A DNA stretch of 64,000 nucleotides from Actinomycetes bacterium (GCA_029780675.1 JAKOYE010000255.1:38819-102818), one strand, 5' to 3'. Counted from the stretch's first letter, positions 37,999 to 50,004 are shown. Notes: a model not told the origin generated them from the letters alone. Made by a program: numbers and translations.

Positions 37999-39680
37999 CC
38001 GCCGCCCCGTCGGGCCGACCGCCCGGGTCGCGCAGCGGTGATCAGATCGGGCACGGTGGTGAACTTCACCCGTGGCCGGCCGGCTTCGGCACCCCGCGAC
38101 TGCTCGGCCTCATCGATCACCCGCCACCCGGCGGCGTCGACGAGGTCCGGTTGGCGGGAGCGAATCAGGGTGTCCAGGGATGCGGATCGCCGGATCGGGT
38201 CGGCCAGCCGACCGTCGTTGAAGTCGTCGACGAGCGCCGCGACGGTGTCCATGGCACAGGATTTGTTGGTCCCGATGAAACCGGTCGGCCCGCGTTTGAT
38301 CCAGCCGGCTACGTAGGCGCCGGTGACCGGACGGCCGGTGGACGGGTCGATGACGCGTCCACCGACGTTGGGAACGACGGCCGCGGCGTCGTCGAATGGC
38401 AGTCCGGCGACCGGACGGCCGCGATACCCGATCGCGGTGAGCACGAGTCCGGCGTCCAGTCGCACGATCTCGTCGCCGCCGGTTCGGGTGAACTCGACAC
38501 CCCGGGCCCGTCCGTCGCCGAGGACGCGGGCGGGGGTGAGCCGGTAGGCCAGCCGGATCCGGCGGCGTCGGGGCTCGGTCCCGGCGTCCGCATCGGCACC
38601 GGGCAATGCGGCCAGTACCTCCAGTTTGGCCCGGACGACCGGGTCGTCGGCCGTGCGCAGATCCCGGCGCACCAGCGTCCGGTCGGCCTCGTCGAGGACG
38701 ACGTGGGAGCCGGTGGTCAGCCCGACGAGTTCGGGCAGGGTGAACGCCGAATCGGCCGGCCCGCGCCGGGCCGCGACCACGACCTCGCGTATCGCCGATG
38801 CGCGCAGCGCCGCCAGGGCCGCGTCGGCGATATCCGTCGTGGCGAGCTGTTCAGGGTCGGCGGTGAGAATGCGGGCGACGTCCAGGGCGACGTTGCCGTT
38901 GCCGATCACCACCGCCGCCGGGTGGTCGAGATCCACCGGCCGGCCGGCGAAGCGGGGATGCCCGTTGATCCAGGCGACGAACTCGGTGGCACTACCCGTT
39001 CCTGGCAGGTCGGTGCCATCGGCATCGAGGCCCTCGATATCGAGCCGGCGTTCGTGGGCGGCACCCACCGCGTAGAGCACGGCGTGGTGGTGCTCGAGCA
39101 GTTCGTCGTGCGAGACGTGCCGCCCCACCTCGACATTGAGGCAGAAGCGGAACCCGTCGCGCCGGCTCATCCGGTCGAAGAGCCGGGTGATCGCTTTGGT
39201 CTGGGGATGATCCGGCGCCACCCCGGCGCGCACCAGTCCGTACGGGGTGGGCAACGCATCGAAGACGTTGACCCGCACCCGAGCCTGGGTGAGCAGCTCA
39301 TCGGCGGCGTACATCCCGGCCGGCCCGGATCCGACCACCGCCACCCGCAGACCGCCCCGCTCAAGGCGGGGGGCCGGCAGCACCGGTGCCAGTGTGGTGG
39401 TCGGCGGCACCCTTTCCCCGGCCGGCCGGGGCGGGTAGTAGGCCGCGTTGATGTCGATGAACGGCAACTGGCCGGGGGTGAGTCGGGTGTCGGCGACGAT
39501 GGCGCCCACCGGGCACGCCGTCACACACGCCCCGCAGTCCACGCACGCCACCGGGTCGATGTGCAGCATCTCGGCGGTGCCGAATCCCGGCTCGTCCGGG
39601 CTGGGATGGATGCAGTTCACCGGGCAGGCGTACACACACGATCCGTCGCCACAGCACGACTGGGTGATGACGTGGGGCAT
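37962..39680 (-). CDS. fprB: ferredoxin/ferredoxin-NADP reductase fusion FprB
   Basis: 572 residues. The N-terminal ferredoxin (residues 1-60) has cysteines for a 7Fe or 2x[4Fe-4S] arrangement (CVYACPVNC, CVDCGACVTACPV). An adrenodoxin-reductase-like flavoprotein follows, with FAD motif VVGSGPAGMYAADELL and NADP motif VVIGNGNVALDVARIL. It passes electrons between NADPH and ferredoxins, including those of P450 systems. Length matches M. tuberculosis FprB (575). ATG 39680 begins the ferredoxin directly. It lies 10 bp after the diiron oxygenase gene, so these redox proteins are probably one operon. Confidence 0.93.
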   Translation of the reverse strand: MPHVITQSCCGDGSCVYACPVNCIHPSPDEPGFGTAEMLHIDPVACVDCGACVTACPVGAIVADTRLTPGQLPFIDINAAYYPPRPAGERVPPTTTLAPVLPAPRLERGGLRVAVVGSGPAGMYAADELLTQARVRVNVFDALPTPYGLVRAGVAPDHPQTKAITRLFDRMSRRDGFRFCLNVEVGRHVSHDELLEHHHAVLYAVGAAHERRLDIEGLDADGTDLPGTGSATEFVAWINGHPRFAGRPVDLDHPAAVVIGNGNVALDVARILTADPEQLATTDIADAALAALRASAIREVVVAARRGPADSAFTLPELVGLTTGSHVVLDEADRTLVRRDLRTADDPVVRAKLEVLAALPGADADAGTEPRRRRIRLAYRLTPARVLGDGRARGVEFTRTGGDEIVRLDAGLVLTAIGYRGRPVAGLPFDDAAAVVPNVGGRVIDPSTGRPVTGAYVAGWIKRGPTGFIGTNKSCAMDTVAALVDDFNDGRLADPIRRSASLDTLIRSRQPDLVDAAGWRVIDEAEQSRGAEAGRPRVKFTTVPDLITAARPGRSARRGGGHIDRIASWISS

Positions 39681-39690
39681 GGCGGCGCCG

Positions 39691-41950
<2,260 letters not shown>

Positions 41951-42040
41951 CCACACCGACAAACCGCGTCCGTAATACTGGCGTGTCCTCGCCGTGATGG
42001 CGCCGCGACCCGGATAGGGTCGGACACGAAGGAGGTCGGC

Positions 42041-42850
42041 ATGCGGGAGTTGACGCTCATTGGTCTCGATGTCGACGGTAAGCACCTCATCTGCGAGGGG
42101 GGCGACCCGGCCGACAAATTCCTGATCCGCGTTGACGACAGGTTGCGTGCCGCGGCCCGCGGTGACCGCCCCCGGCCCGGTCAGAACCCCCGAGACAATG
42201 AGGTGAAGGGCGTGCTGAGTCCCAAAGACATCCAGGCCCGTATCCGAGCCGGTGCGTCCGTCGAAGAACTCGCCGAAGCCTCCGGCATGGACATCACCAG
42301 GATCGACCGGTTCGCCCACCCGGTGCTGCTGGAACGCCAACGGGCGGCCGAACTGGCCACCGCGGCCCATCCGGTACTCGCCAACGGCCCCACAGTCGAG
42401 ACGTTGCTGGAAACCATCACCACCGCACTCGCCTCGCGTGGGCTGAGCGCGGAGGCCACCACGTGGGACGCCTGGCGCACCGAGGACGGCCGCTGGACGG
42501 TCCGGATGTCCTGGCAGGCGGGCCGATCGGAGAACTTCGCGCACTTCCGCTTCACTCCCGGGGCGCACGGTGGAACCGTCACCGCCATCGACGAGGCGGC
42601 CAGCGAACTGATCGACCCGGAATTCGAGCGTCCGCTGCGCCCGGTGGCTGCGGTGGCCCAGTTGGAGTTCGAGCAGCTGCCCACCGCCCCCGCGGTGACG
42701 ACGCCCACGACATCGAAGGCGGCCACACCGTCCGCCGCACCGGTGGTCAACCAGGGCCCGGCGAATCAGCCCAACAAGCGCAAGCGCAAGCCGGAGATCC
42801 CCGCCTGGGAAGACGTGCTACTCGGGGTGCGGACCAGCGGCGAACGCTGA
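42041..42850 (+). CDS. sepH: septation protein SepH
   Basis: 269 residues. The N-terminal DUF3071 domain (MRELTLIGLDVDGKHLIC) followed by a helix-turn-helix (SPKDIQARIRAGASVEELAEASGM) identifies SepH, the actinobacterial protein that binds FtsZ and promotes Z-ring assembly. A Pro/Ala/Thr-rich linker leads to a basic KRKRKPEIPAWEDVL tail. AAGGAGG stands seven bases before ATG 42041, the best ribosome site in this part. It matches Rv0883c. The stop is one base from the convergent small membrane gene. Confidence 0.92.
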   Translation: MRELTLIGLDVDGKHLICEGGDPADKFLIRVDDRLRAAARGDRPRPGQNPRDNEVKGVLSPKDIQARIRAGASVEELAEASGMDITRIDRFAHPVLLERQRAAELATAAHPVLANGPTVETLLETITTALASRGLSAEATTWDAWRTEDGRWTVRMSWQAGRSENFAHFRFTPGAHGGTVTAIDEAASELIDPEFERPLRPVAAVAQLEFEQLPTAPAVTTPTTSKAATPSAAPVVNQGPANQPNKRKRKPEIPAWEDVLLGVRTSGER

Positions 42851-42851
42851 T

Positions 42852-43121
42852 CTAACGAAGCGTCAGGGCAAGCAGGACGATCCAGCCGATCGCCACGCCC
42901 ACCCCCATTCCGAGGACCAGCCAGCGACGCACCGGGACCCGTCGCCACCCCCACAGTGTCGGCGCCAGACCGCCTACCGCGACCACGTTCAGCCCGATCG
43001 AGATCAGCGGGTGGACCCGGATCATGCCCAGGCTCAGCACCACGATCGCCGCGGCGGTGACCGCGGCGGTGAAGGCCGCCACCGTCAGTCCGGTTCCCCA
43101 GGGTGTGGGCTCGTCAGGCAC
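42852..43121 (-). CDS. small three-TM membrane protein, DUF2537 (Rv0882-like)
   Basis: 89 residues almost entirely membrane: helices about 11-31, 33-55 and 66-86, with WRRVPVRRW as a basic loop. Length and position between sepH and the methyltransferase match Rv0882 (DUF2537). Function is unknown. Convergent with sepH with a single base between stop codons; same strand as, and 32 bp downstream of, the methyltransferase reading frame region's end. Confidence 0.75.
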   Translation of the reverse strand: MPDEPTPWGTGLTVAAFTAAVTAAAIVVLSLGMIRVHPLISIGLNVVAVGGLAPTLWGWRRVPVRRWLVLGMGVGVAIGWIVLLALTLR

Positions 43122-43153
43122 CCGGTGATGCTAGCCGGGCCGCGCCACCCCGT

Positions 43154-43975
43154 TCATCCACCGCCACGGGCGCGTTCGTAGAACGCCAGGGCCGCTGCGG
43201 TCGCGACGTTGAGCGAGTCGGTTCCGCGCGACATCGGAATACGCACCCGGGCGTCGCTGCGGCGCAGCACGGTCTCGGTCAGACCCGGGCCCTCAGCACC
43301 GACCAGCACCGCCACCTTGCGGTCGGCCAGTCCGGTCATCACCTCGGCGAGAGTGTCGGCGCGCGAATCTGGGGTCATCGCCAATAGCGTGAAACCGTTG
43401 TGCCGCAACACATCCAGATCATCCGGCCAGCTTCGGGACCGGGCGAACGGAACCAGCAGGGCGTGACCCATCGACACCCGGACGGCACGGCGGTACAGCG
43501 GATCGGCACACCCCGTGCCGAACACGACGGCGTCGACACCGAGCCCGGCGGCGTTGCGGAAGATCGAGCCGAGATTCTCGTGGTCGTTGACCCCCTCGAG
43601 CACCGCGAGCGTGCGGGCCCCGGCGATGACATCGGCGACGGCGAGTTCCACCGGCCGCCGCGCGGCTGCCAGCACACCGCGATTGAGGTGGAAACCGACC
43701 ACGGCGGCCATCACCTCCGCCGAGGCTCGATAGTAGGGAACATCGACGCCCGCCAGGTCTGCGGCCAATTCCGACAGCCGGCGGTCGGTGCCCAGCAGCG
43801 CGTGTGCGGAGAAGCGGGAGACCAGCATGCGCTGCACCACCAGCACACCCTCGGCGATCACCAGACCTTTTCCGGACGGCAGGTCCGGCCGCCGGTCGAC
43901 GCTGTTGAGGTCGCGGAAATCCGCGACCCGTGGGTCGTCCGGGTCGGTGATGTCGATGACCTCGAGGTCCTGCAT
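43154..43975 (-). CDS. SpoU/TrmH-family 2'-O-ribose RNA methyltransferase (Rv0881-like)
   Basis: 273 residues. An N-terminal L30e-like substrate-binding region is followed by the SPOUT knot: NHENLGSIFRNAAGLGVDAVVF (motif 1), LVGAEGPGLTE (motif 2) and IPMSRGTDSLNVATAAALAFYE (motif 3). It should methylate a ribose in rRNA or tRNA using SAM; the target base is unknown. ATG 43975 is preceded by TAGCTT eight bases upstream, so the message may be leaderless; the longer reading to 44146 overlaps the divergent DUF2530 gene and is rejected. Confidence 0.9.
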   Translation of the reverse strand: MQDLEVIDITDPDDPRVADFRDLNSVDRRPDLPSGKGLVIAEGVLVVQRMLVSRFSAHALLGTDRRLSELAADLAGVDVPYYRASAEVMAAVVGFHLNRGVLAAARRPVELAVADVIAGARTLAVLEGVNDHENLGSIFRNAAGLGVDAVVFGTGCADPLYRRAVRVSMGHALLVPFARSRSWPDDLDVLRHNGFTLLAMTPDSRADTLAEVMTGLADRKVAVLVGAEGPGLTETVLRRSDARVRIPMSRGTDSLNVATAAALAFYERARGGG

Positions 43976-44009
43976 GGCAGACCAAGCTACGCGGGTTACG
44001 GTAGGCGGG

Positions 44010-44282
44010 ATGTCCACGGAGTCCACCGGTCCGCGACCGCCTGAACTGCCGGCCACCCTGACGGATCCGCGCCCGGTGATCGGAGTCGGTGCCCTGCTGT
44101 GGGCGGTGGTCACCCTCGCCGCCTTCGTCGTACCGGCTCTCCACACCTGGCGTCCGGTCTCCGTCGCGGGCCTGGGCGTCGGCCTCGTCGGCGTCTCGAT
44201 CTTCCTGTGGCAGCGCTCGGCTGTCCGCCGAGGCGCCCGCGGTGCACAGACCGGCCTTGAACCACACCACGATTCGCATTAA
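44010..44282 (+). CDS. small membrane protein, DUF2530 (Rv0879c-like)
   Basis: 90 residues with two membrane helices, about 27-45 and 50-68, and a basic C-terminal tail. It matches the DUF2530 protein Rv0879c in length and place. Function is unknown. Its TAA stop overlaps the AAGGAG ribosome site of the SRPBCC gene 10 bp downstream, so the pair is probably co-translated. Confidence 0.78.
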   Translation: MSTESTGPRPPELPATLTDPRPVIGVGALLWAVVTLAAFVVPALHTWRPVSVAGLGVGLVGVSIFLWQRSAVRRGARGAQTGLEPHHDSH

Positions 44283-44292
44283 GGAGCACACC

Positions 44293-44748
44293 ATGGCAGC
44301 ACCGCTACTGCAGGCCGAGATCGAGATCGACGCGCCGGTGAGCAAGGTCTGGGGCCTCGTCTCCGACCTCAGCCGGATGCCGCAGTGGAGTCCCCAGTGC
44401 CGCATGATGAAGCCGCTCGGACCGATTCGTCCCGGCACCCGCACCATCAACCTCAACCGGCACAACCTGCTGTTCTGGCCGACGACATCGGTCATCACCG
44501 AGGTGATCCCGGAGAAGAAGTTGGCATTCCGCGTGCCGATCAACCATTCGGTGTGGACCTACGAACTGGAGCCCACCGCCACCGGCACCCGACTCGTGGA
44601 GTCCCGGCATGCCGAGAACGGCGTCACTGCGACGTCCACCATCATCACCAAGGCGGCCCTGGGCGGAGTCGACTCGTTCGAGAAGGAACTGGTCGAGGGG
44701 ATGCAGCAGTCGCTGGCGCGGATCAAGGCGGCCGCTGAGGGGCGCTGA
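44293..44748 (+). CDS. SRPBCC-family (polyketide cyclase/START-like) protein
   Basis: 151 residues with the SRPBCC pattern: EIEIDAPVSKVWGLVSDLSRMPQWSPQC at the N-terminus, a beta-sheet core and a long C-terminal helix (FEKELVEGMQQSLARIKAAAE). These fold around hydrophobic ligands; the ligand is unknown. AAGGAG lies seven bases before ATG 44293. In M. tuberculosis I recall the MarR gene Rv0880 in this neighbourhood; it is absent here. A second SRPBCC protein of this window (15120-15581) is only distantly similar. Confidence 0.85.
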   Translation: MAAPLLQAEIEIDAPVSKVWGLVSDLSRMPQWSPQCRMMKPLGPIRPGTRTINLNRHNLLFWPTTSVITEVIPEKKLAFRVPINHSVWTYELEPTATGTRLVESRHAENGVTATSTIITKAALGGVDSFEKELVEGMQQSLARIKAAAEGR

Positions 44749-44754
44749 CCCGCG

Positions 44755-45720
44755 TCAGGCCTCCGGGGCAGGGCCGTCGGGGGCCTCGTCGGCCTCCGGG
44801 GCGACCGCTTCGGGGGCCATCTCTTCGGCCTCCACGGCGACCGATTCGACGGCCTTGGTCTCGGGCTCGGTCTCGGTCTCGGGCTCGGTCTCCGGGACAT
44901 CCACCGGGGACTCCGCAACCTCCGGTCTCGGCACCACCTCGAGAACACCGTCGTCGAACGGGTCATGAGCCGGCGAACCGGCGCCGGTCGGGGCGGGGGT
45001 GTCCGAATGAGCGCCGCACCCGTAGAAGAAGGCGACTACCCGGCCGTCCGCGGCCATCTCGTTACAGCACACCCCGAACATCGCCCCGAGCGCTCCGGCC
45101 ACGGGAACCATGAACCCGCAGTCCCGGCACACCCGCTTGGTCGACCGCGCCATCGGCGACGTCGGACCGTGGTCGCCGTCGTGCCAGCGCTGGGCGGCCT
45201 CGTCACGGCCGAAGGCGCTGAGAACCCGACGGCGGCCCAAGCCCAACTCGACGGCGGTCTCGTCGACCAGCGGATCGCCGGTCGCGGCGAAGCCGGCCGC
45301 CAACCGGGGATCGTCGGGCAACGGGGCCAGCAGGTCCCCCGGCCCCAGGTCACCCGGGCGCACCCGTTCCTCCCAGGGCAACCACGGCGGCGCGAGCAGC
45401 GCCGTCGGCCCCGGGACCAATACGACCTCACTGATGGTGGCGTGGTCGGCTCCCGGGTAGGCGGCGACAACGACCGCCCACTGCCAGCCGTGATAGCCGG
45501 TGAGCACGGCGAGAAAGCGGTGGGTTGCCGCGACGTCATCGTCGAAGCTGACCCCGAGGTAGTCCCCGACGGTCTCCCCGCTGAACTCGATCACTGCCGC
45601 ACGGGCCTGCTCCACGGCACCGGCGAGCAGGGCGGCCACCTCATCCGACGGAACGGCCGGACGACGCTCGTCGTCGGCCACCGCGCCGGGCCCGGGATCG
45701 CTGTCGGTCAGGGATTCCAC
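44755..45720 (-). CDS. DUF3027 protein with acidic tail (Rv0877-like)
   Basis: 321 residues. The conserved part (residues 25-235) ends in a Cys cluster, CRDCGFMVPVAG...CCNEM...GCGAHSD, that could bind zinc. The last 80 residues are low-complexity Glu/Pro/Thr/Ala and very acidic. This matches DUF3027 and Rv0877, with an extra-long tail. Function is unknown. It starts at GTG 45720; the palindromic CAATATTG a few bases upstream may belong to its promoter. Convergent with the SRPBCC gene (6 bp) and divergent from the MFS gene. Confidence 0.8.
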   Translation of the reverse strand: MESLTDSDPGPGAVADDERRPAVPSDEVAALLAGAVEQARAAVIEFSGETVGDYLGVSFDDDVAATHRFLAVLTGYHGWQWAVVVAAYPGADHATISEVVLVPGPTALLAPPWLPWEERVRPGDLGPGDLLAPLPDDPRLAAGFAATGDPLVDETAVELGLGRRRVLSAFGRDEAAQRWHDGDHGPTSPMARSTKRVCRDCGFMVPVAGALGAMFGVCCNEMAADGRVVAFFYGCGAHSDTPAPTGAGSPAHDPFDDGVLEVVPRPEVAESPVDVPETEPETETEPETKAVESVAVEAEEMAPEAVAPEADEAPDGPAPEA

Positions 45721-45896
45721 CGGGACAATATTGCCTCACCACCGAACCGGCGGGCCACACCGCCTCGGGTGCGCCGGTTCCCGGCTCCCCATGGGGGAGA
45801 ATCGTCAGCGTGTCAGGCAGACGGGGCGTGAGCACGGGGTCCGTTCCCGGGGCCCCGCGGCGCCCGCGGTCCGGCGTTCCGGGGGAGCATCCGGGG

Positions 45897-47531
45897 ATGG
45901 CCAACTACCCCAGCGACCCGGTCGGTGGGCCGGCCGGTCACGCTGTGAACGGTGTTCAGGGCGGGAATCGCTACCTGCCGCCCCTGGACGCCAACCGGCA
46001 CCGAACCTGGCGACACGAACCCCGCGATGACGAATTCCGCGCCGAACACCGCGATGGTGACGGCCACGACGACCGCTATGACGGGGAACGGGTGGGAGTC
46101 ACCCGCGCGGCGGCGATGCGCAGCCGCGAAATGGGCTCGCGGATGTACTCCATGGTTCAGCGTGCGGCCACCGCGGACGGTGCGGACAAGTCCGGTCTGA
46201 CCGCACTGACCTGGCCGGTGGTCGCGAACTTCGCGGTGGACTCGGCCATGGCGGTCGCGCTGGCGAACACCTTGTTCTTCGCCGCCGCCACCGGCGAGAG
46301 CAAAGGCCGCGTCGCGCTGTACCTGTTGATCACGATCGCGCCGTTCGCGGTGATCGCGCCGCTGATCGGGCCGGCCCTCGACCGCGTCCAGCACGGGCGC
46401 CGGGCCGCGCTGTCGATGTCGTTCCTGCTGCGCACCGCCCTGGCCGTGGTGCTGATCGCGACCTACGACAGCGCGACCGGCAGCTACCCGTCGTGGGTGC
46501 TGTATCCCTGCGCGCTGGGCATGATGGTGCTGTCGAAGTCCTTCAGCGTGCTGCGCAGCGCGGTCACCCCGCGGGTGATGCCGCCCTCCATCGACCTGGT
46601 CCGGGTCAACTCACGGTTGACGATGTTCGGTCTGATCGGCGGCACCATCATCGGCGGTGGTATCGCCGCCGGCGTCGAGTACGTGTTCGGCAGGCTGCTG
46701 GACCTGCCCGGTGCGCTGTTCGTCGTCGTCTTCGTCACCATCGCCGGCGCATCGCTGACGATGCGTATCCCCCGCTGGGTGGAGGTGACCGAGGGCGAGG
46801 TCCCGGCCACGCTGACCTACCACGGACCGCGCCCGGGCGAATGGGACTGGCTCGACGCCGAACCGGCCGACACCCGGCGAAGTACCGGACCGCAACGACA
46901 ACCGCTGGGCCGCAACACCATCGCCGCGCTGTGGGGTAACTGCACGATCAAGGCGATGGTGGGCTTTCTGTTCCTCTACCCGGCATTCGTCGCCAAGGCC
47001 CACGATGCCAGCGGCTGGGTCCAGTTGGGCATTCTGGGCATGATCGGCGCCTCGGCCGGTATCGGCAACTTCGCCGGAAACTTCACCGCCGCACGTCTGC
47101 AGTTGGGCAGGCCCGCCACCCTGGTGGTGCGGGCCGCCATCGCAGTGACGGTCATGGCCCTGGTCACCGCCGTGACCGGCAGTCTGATCGTCGCCGCGGT
47201 CGCCACCTTCGTCACCTCGGGGGCCAGCGCGATCGCGAAAGCCTCGCTGGACGCCTCGCTGCAGGACGACCTACCGGAGGAATCGCGCGCGTCGGCGTTC
47301 GGCCGGTCCGAATCGGTGCTGCAGCTGGCCTGGGTCCTCGGCGGCGCGATGGGTGTCCTGGTCTACACCGAACTCTGGGTGGGGTTCACCGCGATCACCG
47401 CGTTGCTCATCCCCGCCCTGGCACAAACCGTGGTGAGCTACCGCGGTTACTCGCTGGTTCCCGGCTTCGGCGGAAACCGGCCCGTGCTGGCCGCGCCGGA
47501 ATGGCGCCGACGGATGGGACCGCAACGATGA
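45897..47531 (+). CDS. MFS-family membrane protein (Rv0876c-like)
   Basis: 544 residues. A hydrophilic N-terminal region of about 85 residues precedes about 12 membrane helices with short loops. PLIGPALDRVQHGRRAALSMSFLLR is an MFS motif A-like stretch. No substrate motif is recognised. It matches Rv0876c. I chose ATG 45897, with GGGGGAG nine bases upstream, rather than GTG 45810, which adds an Arg/Pro-rich stretch. The stop overlaps the next gene's start (ATGA). Confidence 0.83.
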   Translation: MANYPSDPVGGPAGHAVNGVQGGNRYLPPLDANRHRTWRHEPRDDEFRAEHRDGDGHDDRYDGERVGVTRAAAMRSREMGSRMYSMVQRAATADGADKSGLTALTWPVVANFAVDSAMAVALANTLFFAAATGESKGRVALYLLITIAPFAVIAPLIGPALDRVQHGRRAALSMSFLLRTALAVVLIATYDSATGSYPSWVLYPCALGMMVLSKSFSVLRSAVTPRVMPPSIDLVRVNSRLTMFGLIGGTIIGGGIAAGVEYVFGRLLDLPGALFVVVFVTIAGASLTMRIPRWVEVTEGEVPATLTYHGPRPGEWDWLDAEPADTRRSTGPQRQPLGRNTIAALWGNCTIKAMVGFLFLYPAFVAKAHDASGWVQLGILGMIGASAGIGNFAGNFTAARLQLGRPATLVVRAAIAVTVMALVTAVTGSLIVAAVATFVTSGASAIAKASLDASLQDDLPEESRASAFGRSESVLQLAWVLGGAMGVLVYTELWVGFTAITALLIPALAQTVVSYRGYSLVPGFGGNRPVLAAPEWRRRMGPQR

Positions 47532-48019
47532 AACGCCTGACCGCCGGCCTGCTGGCCGCCCTGGTTCTGATGGCCTCCGCCGGAGCGGGGGTGGGTGCGT
47601 GGCTGCTGGTCCGCGACCATGGCCGGCAACTCCCGCAGATCAGCGTGTACGCGCGGGGCGAGACGATCCGGGTCGATCCGTTCCTCTACTGCAACGTGGT
47701 GGACCTGAACGACTGCGCAAGTTCCGCCGAGCAGGGTGTCCTGCTCGTCAACGAACGCGGCCCGCTGCAGTTGTCGGTGCCCACCGACATCGGCCGCGCA
47801 CCGTGGAGACTGCTGAAGGTCTACGCCGATGAGCGGGACACGACGGTGAGCGTCTTCCGCCCCGGAACCACGCTGGCCGTGACGATCCCCACCGTCGACG
47901 AGTACCGGGGCCGGCTGATGGGCATCGTGGTACAGCTCATGACCCTGGTGCGCGACCAGAACGAGGAGCTTTTCGACCTTCCGCACGCGGAGTGGTCGGT
48001 GCGCCTGGACTGGGCCTGA
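47528..48019 (+). CDS. membrane-anchored DUF2771 protein (Rv0875c-like)
   Basis: 163 residues. A single N-terminal hydrophobic segment (about 5-28) is either a signal peptide or an anchor; the rest is predicted extracytoplasmic, with one Cys pair (YCNVVDLNDC). It resembles Rv0875c, a probable exported protein of the DUF2771 family. Its function is unknown. ATGA overlap with the MFS gene suggests coupled translation and perhaps a joint role in the envelope. Confidence 0.8.
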   Translation: MKRLTAGLLAALVLMASAGAGVGAWLLVRDHGRQLPQISVYARGETIRVDPFLYCNVVDLNDCASSAEQGVLLVNERGPLQLSVPTDIGRAPWRLLKVYADERDTTVSVFRPGTTLAVTIPTVDEYRGRLMGIVVQLMTLVRDQNEELFDLPHAEWSVRLDWA

Positions 48020-48040
48020 GACCCGGCCACACCGGCCCGG

Positions 48041-48451
48041 TCAGGCGTCCAGTTCGGTCGCGACCGCCCGCAGCACCTCGGACACCCGGTGGGCGACCTT
48101 CCGGTCGGGGTGGCGTCCGCGCCGCAGTTCCGGCTGGACCGCGCTCTCGAGCAGCTTGATCATGTCCTCGACCATGCCGTGCAACTCGTCGGGTGAGTGC
48201 TTGCGCTCGGCGGCGGCCGCCTCCCGGCGCGTGCGGGCCAGGCTCGGCGGCGGATCGATCAGCTTGACGCTGAGCGCCTGCGGTCCGCGACGACCGGTGG
48301 CCAGGCCGAACTCGACCCGCTGTCCCGCCTTGAGACCCTCGATCCCGGCGGGCAGCGCGGAGGAACGCACGTAGACGTCCTCACCGTCCTCCTGGGACAG
48401 GAAGCCGAAGCCCTTCTCGGCGTCGTACCACTTCACCTTGCCGGTTGGCAC
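48041..48451 (-). CDS. cspB: cold-shock-domain protein CspB
   Basis: 136 residues. The cold-shock domain (residues 1-65) has the RNA-binding motifs [13 protein letters not shown] and [10 protein letters not shown] basic/helical C-terminal half, rich in Arg and Glu, extends it, as in M. tuberculosis CspB (Rv0871, 135 residues). It binds single-stranded RNA/DNA, acting as a chaperone. GTG 48451 gives the domain its normal start; the longer reading crosses the yccF and moaA2 genes antisense. I recall fadE10 and neighbours between cspB and the DUF2771 gene in M. tuberculosis; they are missing here. Confidence 0.9.
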   Translation of the reverse strand: MPTGKVKWYDAEKGFGFLSQEDGEDVYVRSSALPAGIEGLKAGQRVEFGLATGRRGPQALSVKLIDPPPSLARTRREAAAAERKHSPDELHGMVEDMIKLLESAVQPELRRGRHPDRKVAHRVSEVLRAVATELDA

Positions 48452-48554
48452 TGCTCTCACCCGCTTGTTCGTCGTCGAGTCATCGTCGTCCGACGTGACG
48501 ACGGCGATCCTACTCAACCCCGTTCGGTAGTCTTGCCGTACCGCTGGAGGAAAC

Positions 48555-48944
48555 ATGCGTCTTGTTCTGAACATCATCTGGCTGCTCTTCGGCGGTCTGT
48601 GGCTGGCCTTGGGGTACCTGCTCGCCGCGCTGGTGTGTTTCGTGCTCATCGTCACCATCCCGTTCGGCTTCGCCGCCGCCCGGATCGCCCTGTTCGCGCT
48701 GTGGCCCTTCGGCCGGACCATCGTCGAGAAGCCCGGCCCGCGGCCCGGGGCAACGATCGGAAACGTGGTGTGGGTGCTGCTCTGCGGGATCTGGCTGGCG
48801 ATAGGGCACATCACCAGCGCGCTGGCGATGGCGATCACCATCATCGGCATTCCCCTCGCGCTGGCCAACCTCAAAATGATCCCGGTGTCGCTCATGCCGC
48901 TGGGCAAGGAGATCGTCCCGGTCGACGCCGTTGCGCGGGTCTGA
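48555..48944 (+). CDS. YccF-family inner membrane protein (Rv0870c-like)
   Basis: 129 residues built of two similar halves, each with a YccF unit ([17 protein letters not shown] and [18 protein letters not shown]) plus membrane helices. No enzymatic motif is seen and the function is unknown. GGAGG lies seven bases before ATG 48555, and a TAGTCT -10-like box stands 22 bp further up. The stop overlaps the moaA2 start (TGATG), which makes this the first gene of yccF-moaA2-moaD2. Confidence 0.88.
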   Translation: MRLVLNIIWLLFGGLWLALGYLLAALVCFVLIVTIPFGFAAARIALFALWPFGRTIVEKPGPRPGATIGNVVWVLLCGIWLAIGHITSALAMAITIIGIPLALANLKMIPVSLMPLGKEIVPVDAVARV

Positions 48945-50002
48945 TGGCCACCAGCCTGGGACTGCCGGCGGTCCGCCCGTCCGGTGGTCGGGCCGCTCCC
49001 GCACCTGCTGACGGCCCGCTGATCGACGGTTTCGGCCGGATCGCCACCGATATGCGGGTGTCGCTGACCGATCGCTGCAACCTGCGCTGCCAGTACTGCA
49101 TGCCCGCCGCGGGGCTGGACTGGCTGCCCGGGGAGCAACTGCTGACCCGGCCCGAGTTGATCCGACTGCTGCGACTCGGGGTGACCCGACTGGGGATCAC
49201 CCACATTCGCTTCACCGGGGGCGAGCCGCTGCTGTACCGCGGCCTCGACGAGGTGATCGCCGCCACCGCCGCGCTGCGTCCGCGACCGGAGATCGCCCTG
49301 ACCACCAACGGGATCGGCCTGTCCCGGCGGGCCGCCGCCCTGGCCACCGCGGGCCTGGACCGGGTCAACGTGTCCCTGGACACCGTCGACCGCTGCCGAT
49401 TCGCCGCCATCACCCGGCGGGACCGGCTGAATGACGTGCTCGAGGGCCTCGACGCGGCCGCCGACGCGGGACTGCGTCCGGTCAAGGTCAACGCGGTCCT
49501 CGATCCGGAGCACGGCGCACAGGACGCGGTCGACCTGCTGCAGCTGTGCCTGAAGCACGGCTACCAGCTGCGCATCATCGAGCAGATGCCGCTGGACGCC
49601 GAGCACCGCTGGGACCGGGCCACCGCGATGGGGGCCGGCGACGTCCTCGCGGCGCTGCGCTCCCGGTTCGACCTGAGCCCCGACCCCGCCCCACGGGGAT
49701 CTGCCCCGGCACAGCTGTGGCTGGTCGACGGCGGGCCTGCCACCGTCGGGATCATCGCCTCGGTGTCGGAGCCGTTCTGCGCGTCCTGCGACCGCACCCG
49801 GCTGACCGCCGACGGCCAGATTCGCAGCTGCCTGTTCGCCACCGAGGAGACCGACCTGCGCTCCCTCCTGCGCGGCGGCGCGGGAGACCCCGAGATCGAG
49901 GCGGCCTGGCGCACCGCGATGTGGCGGAAGGCCGCCGGGCACGGCATCAACAACCCGGATTTCGTCCAACCGCACCGGCCGATGAGCGCGATCGGGGGCT
50001 GA
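48944..50002 (+). CDS. moaA2: GTP 3',8-cyclase MoaA2
   Basis: 352-residue radical SAM enzyme. The N-terminal [4Fe-4S] motif is CNLRCQYC (CX3CX2C), and the C-terminal cluster is [18 protein letters not shown]. With MoaC it converts GTP to cyclic pyranopterin monophosphate, the first step of molybdopterin synthesis. Residues 1-30 are a Pro/Ala-rich lead. The C-terminus is [18 protein letters not shown] with the terminal Gly-Gly needed for activity. ATG 48944 overlaps the yccF stop. Two bases separate the end from moaD2. Confidence 0.95.
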   Translation: MATSLGLPAVRPSGGRAAPAPADGPLIDGFGRIATDMRVSLTDRCNLRCQYCMPAAGLDWLPGEQLLTRPELIRLLRLGVTRLGITHIRFTGGEPLLYRGLDEVIAATAALRPRPEIALTTNGIGLSRRAAALATAGLDRVNVSLDTVDRCRFAAITRRDRLNDVLEGLDAAADAGLRPVKVNAVLDPEHGAQDAVDLLQLCLKHGYQLRIIEQMPLDAEHRWDRATAMGAGDVLAALRSRFDLSPDPAPRGSAPAQLWLVDGGPATVGIIASVSEPFCASCDRTRLTADGQIRSCLFATEETDLRSLLRGGAGDPEIEAAWRTAMWRKAAGHGINNPDFVQPHRPMSAIGG

Positions 50003-50004
50003 CT

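Noticed and set aside
44755..45000. Acidic Glu/Pro/Thr repeat tail of the DUF3027 protein as a VNTR
   Set aside because: Too degenerate at DNA level to call a tandem repeat.
48452..49975. Long upstream extension of cspB on the minus strand
   Set aside because: It crosses yccF and moaA2 antisense; the cold-shock domain starts right at GTG 48451.
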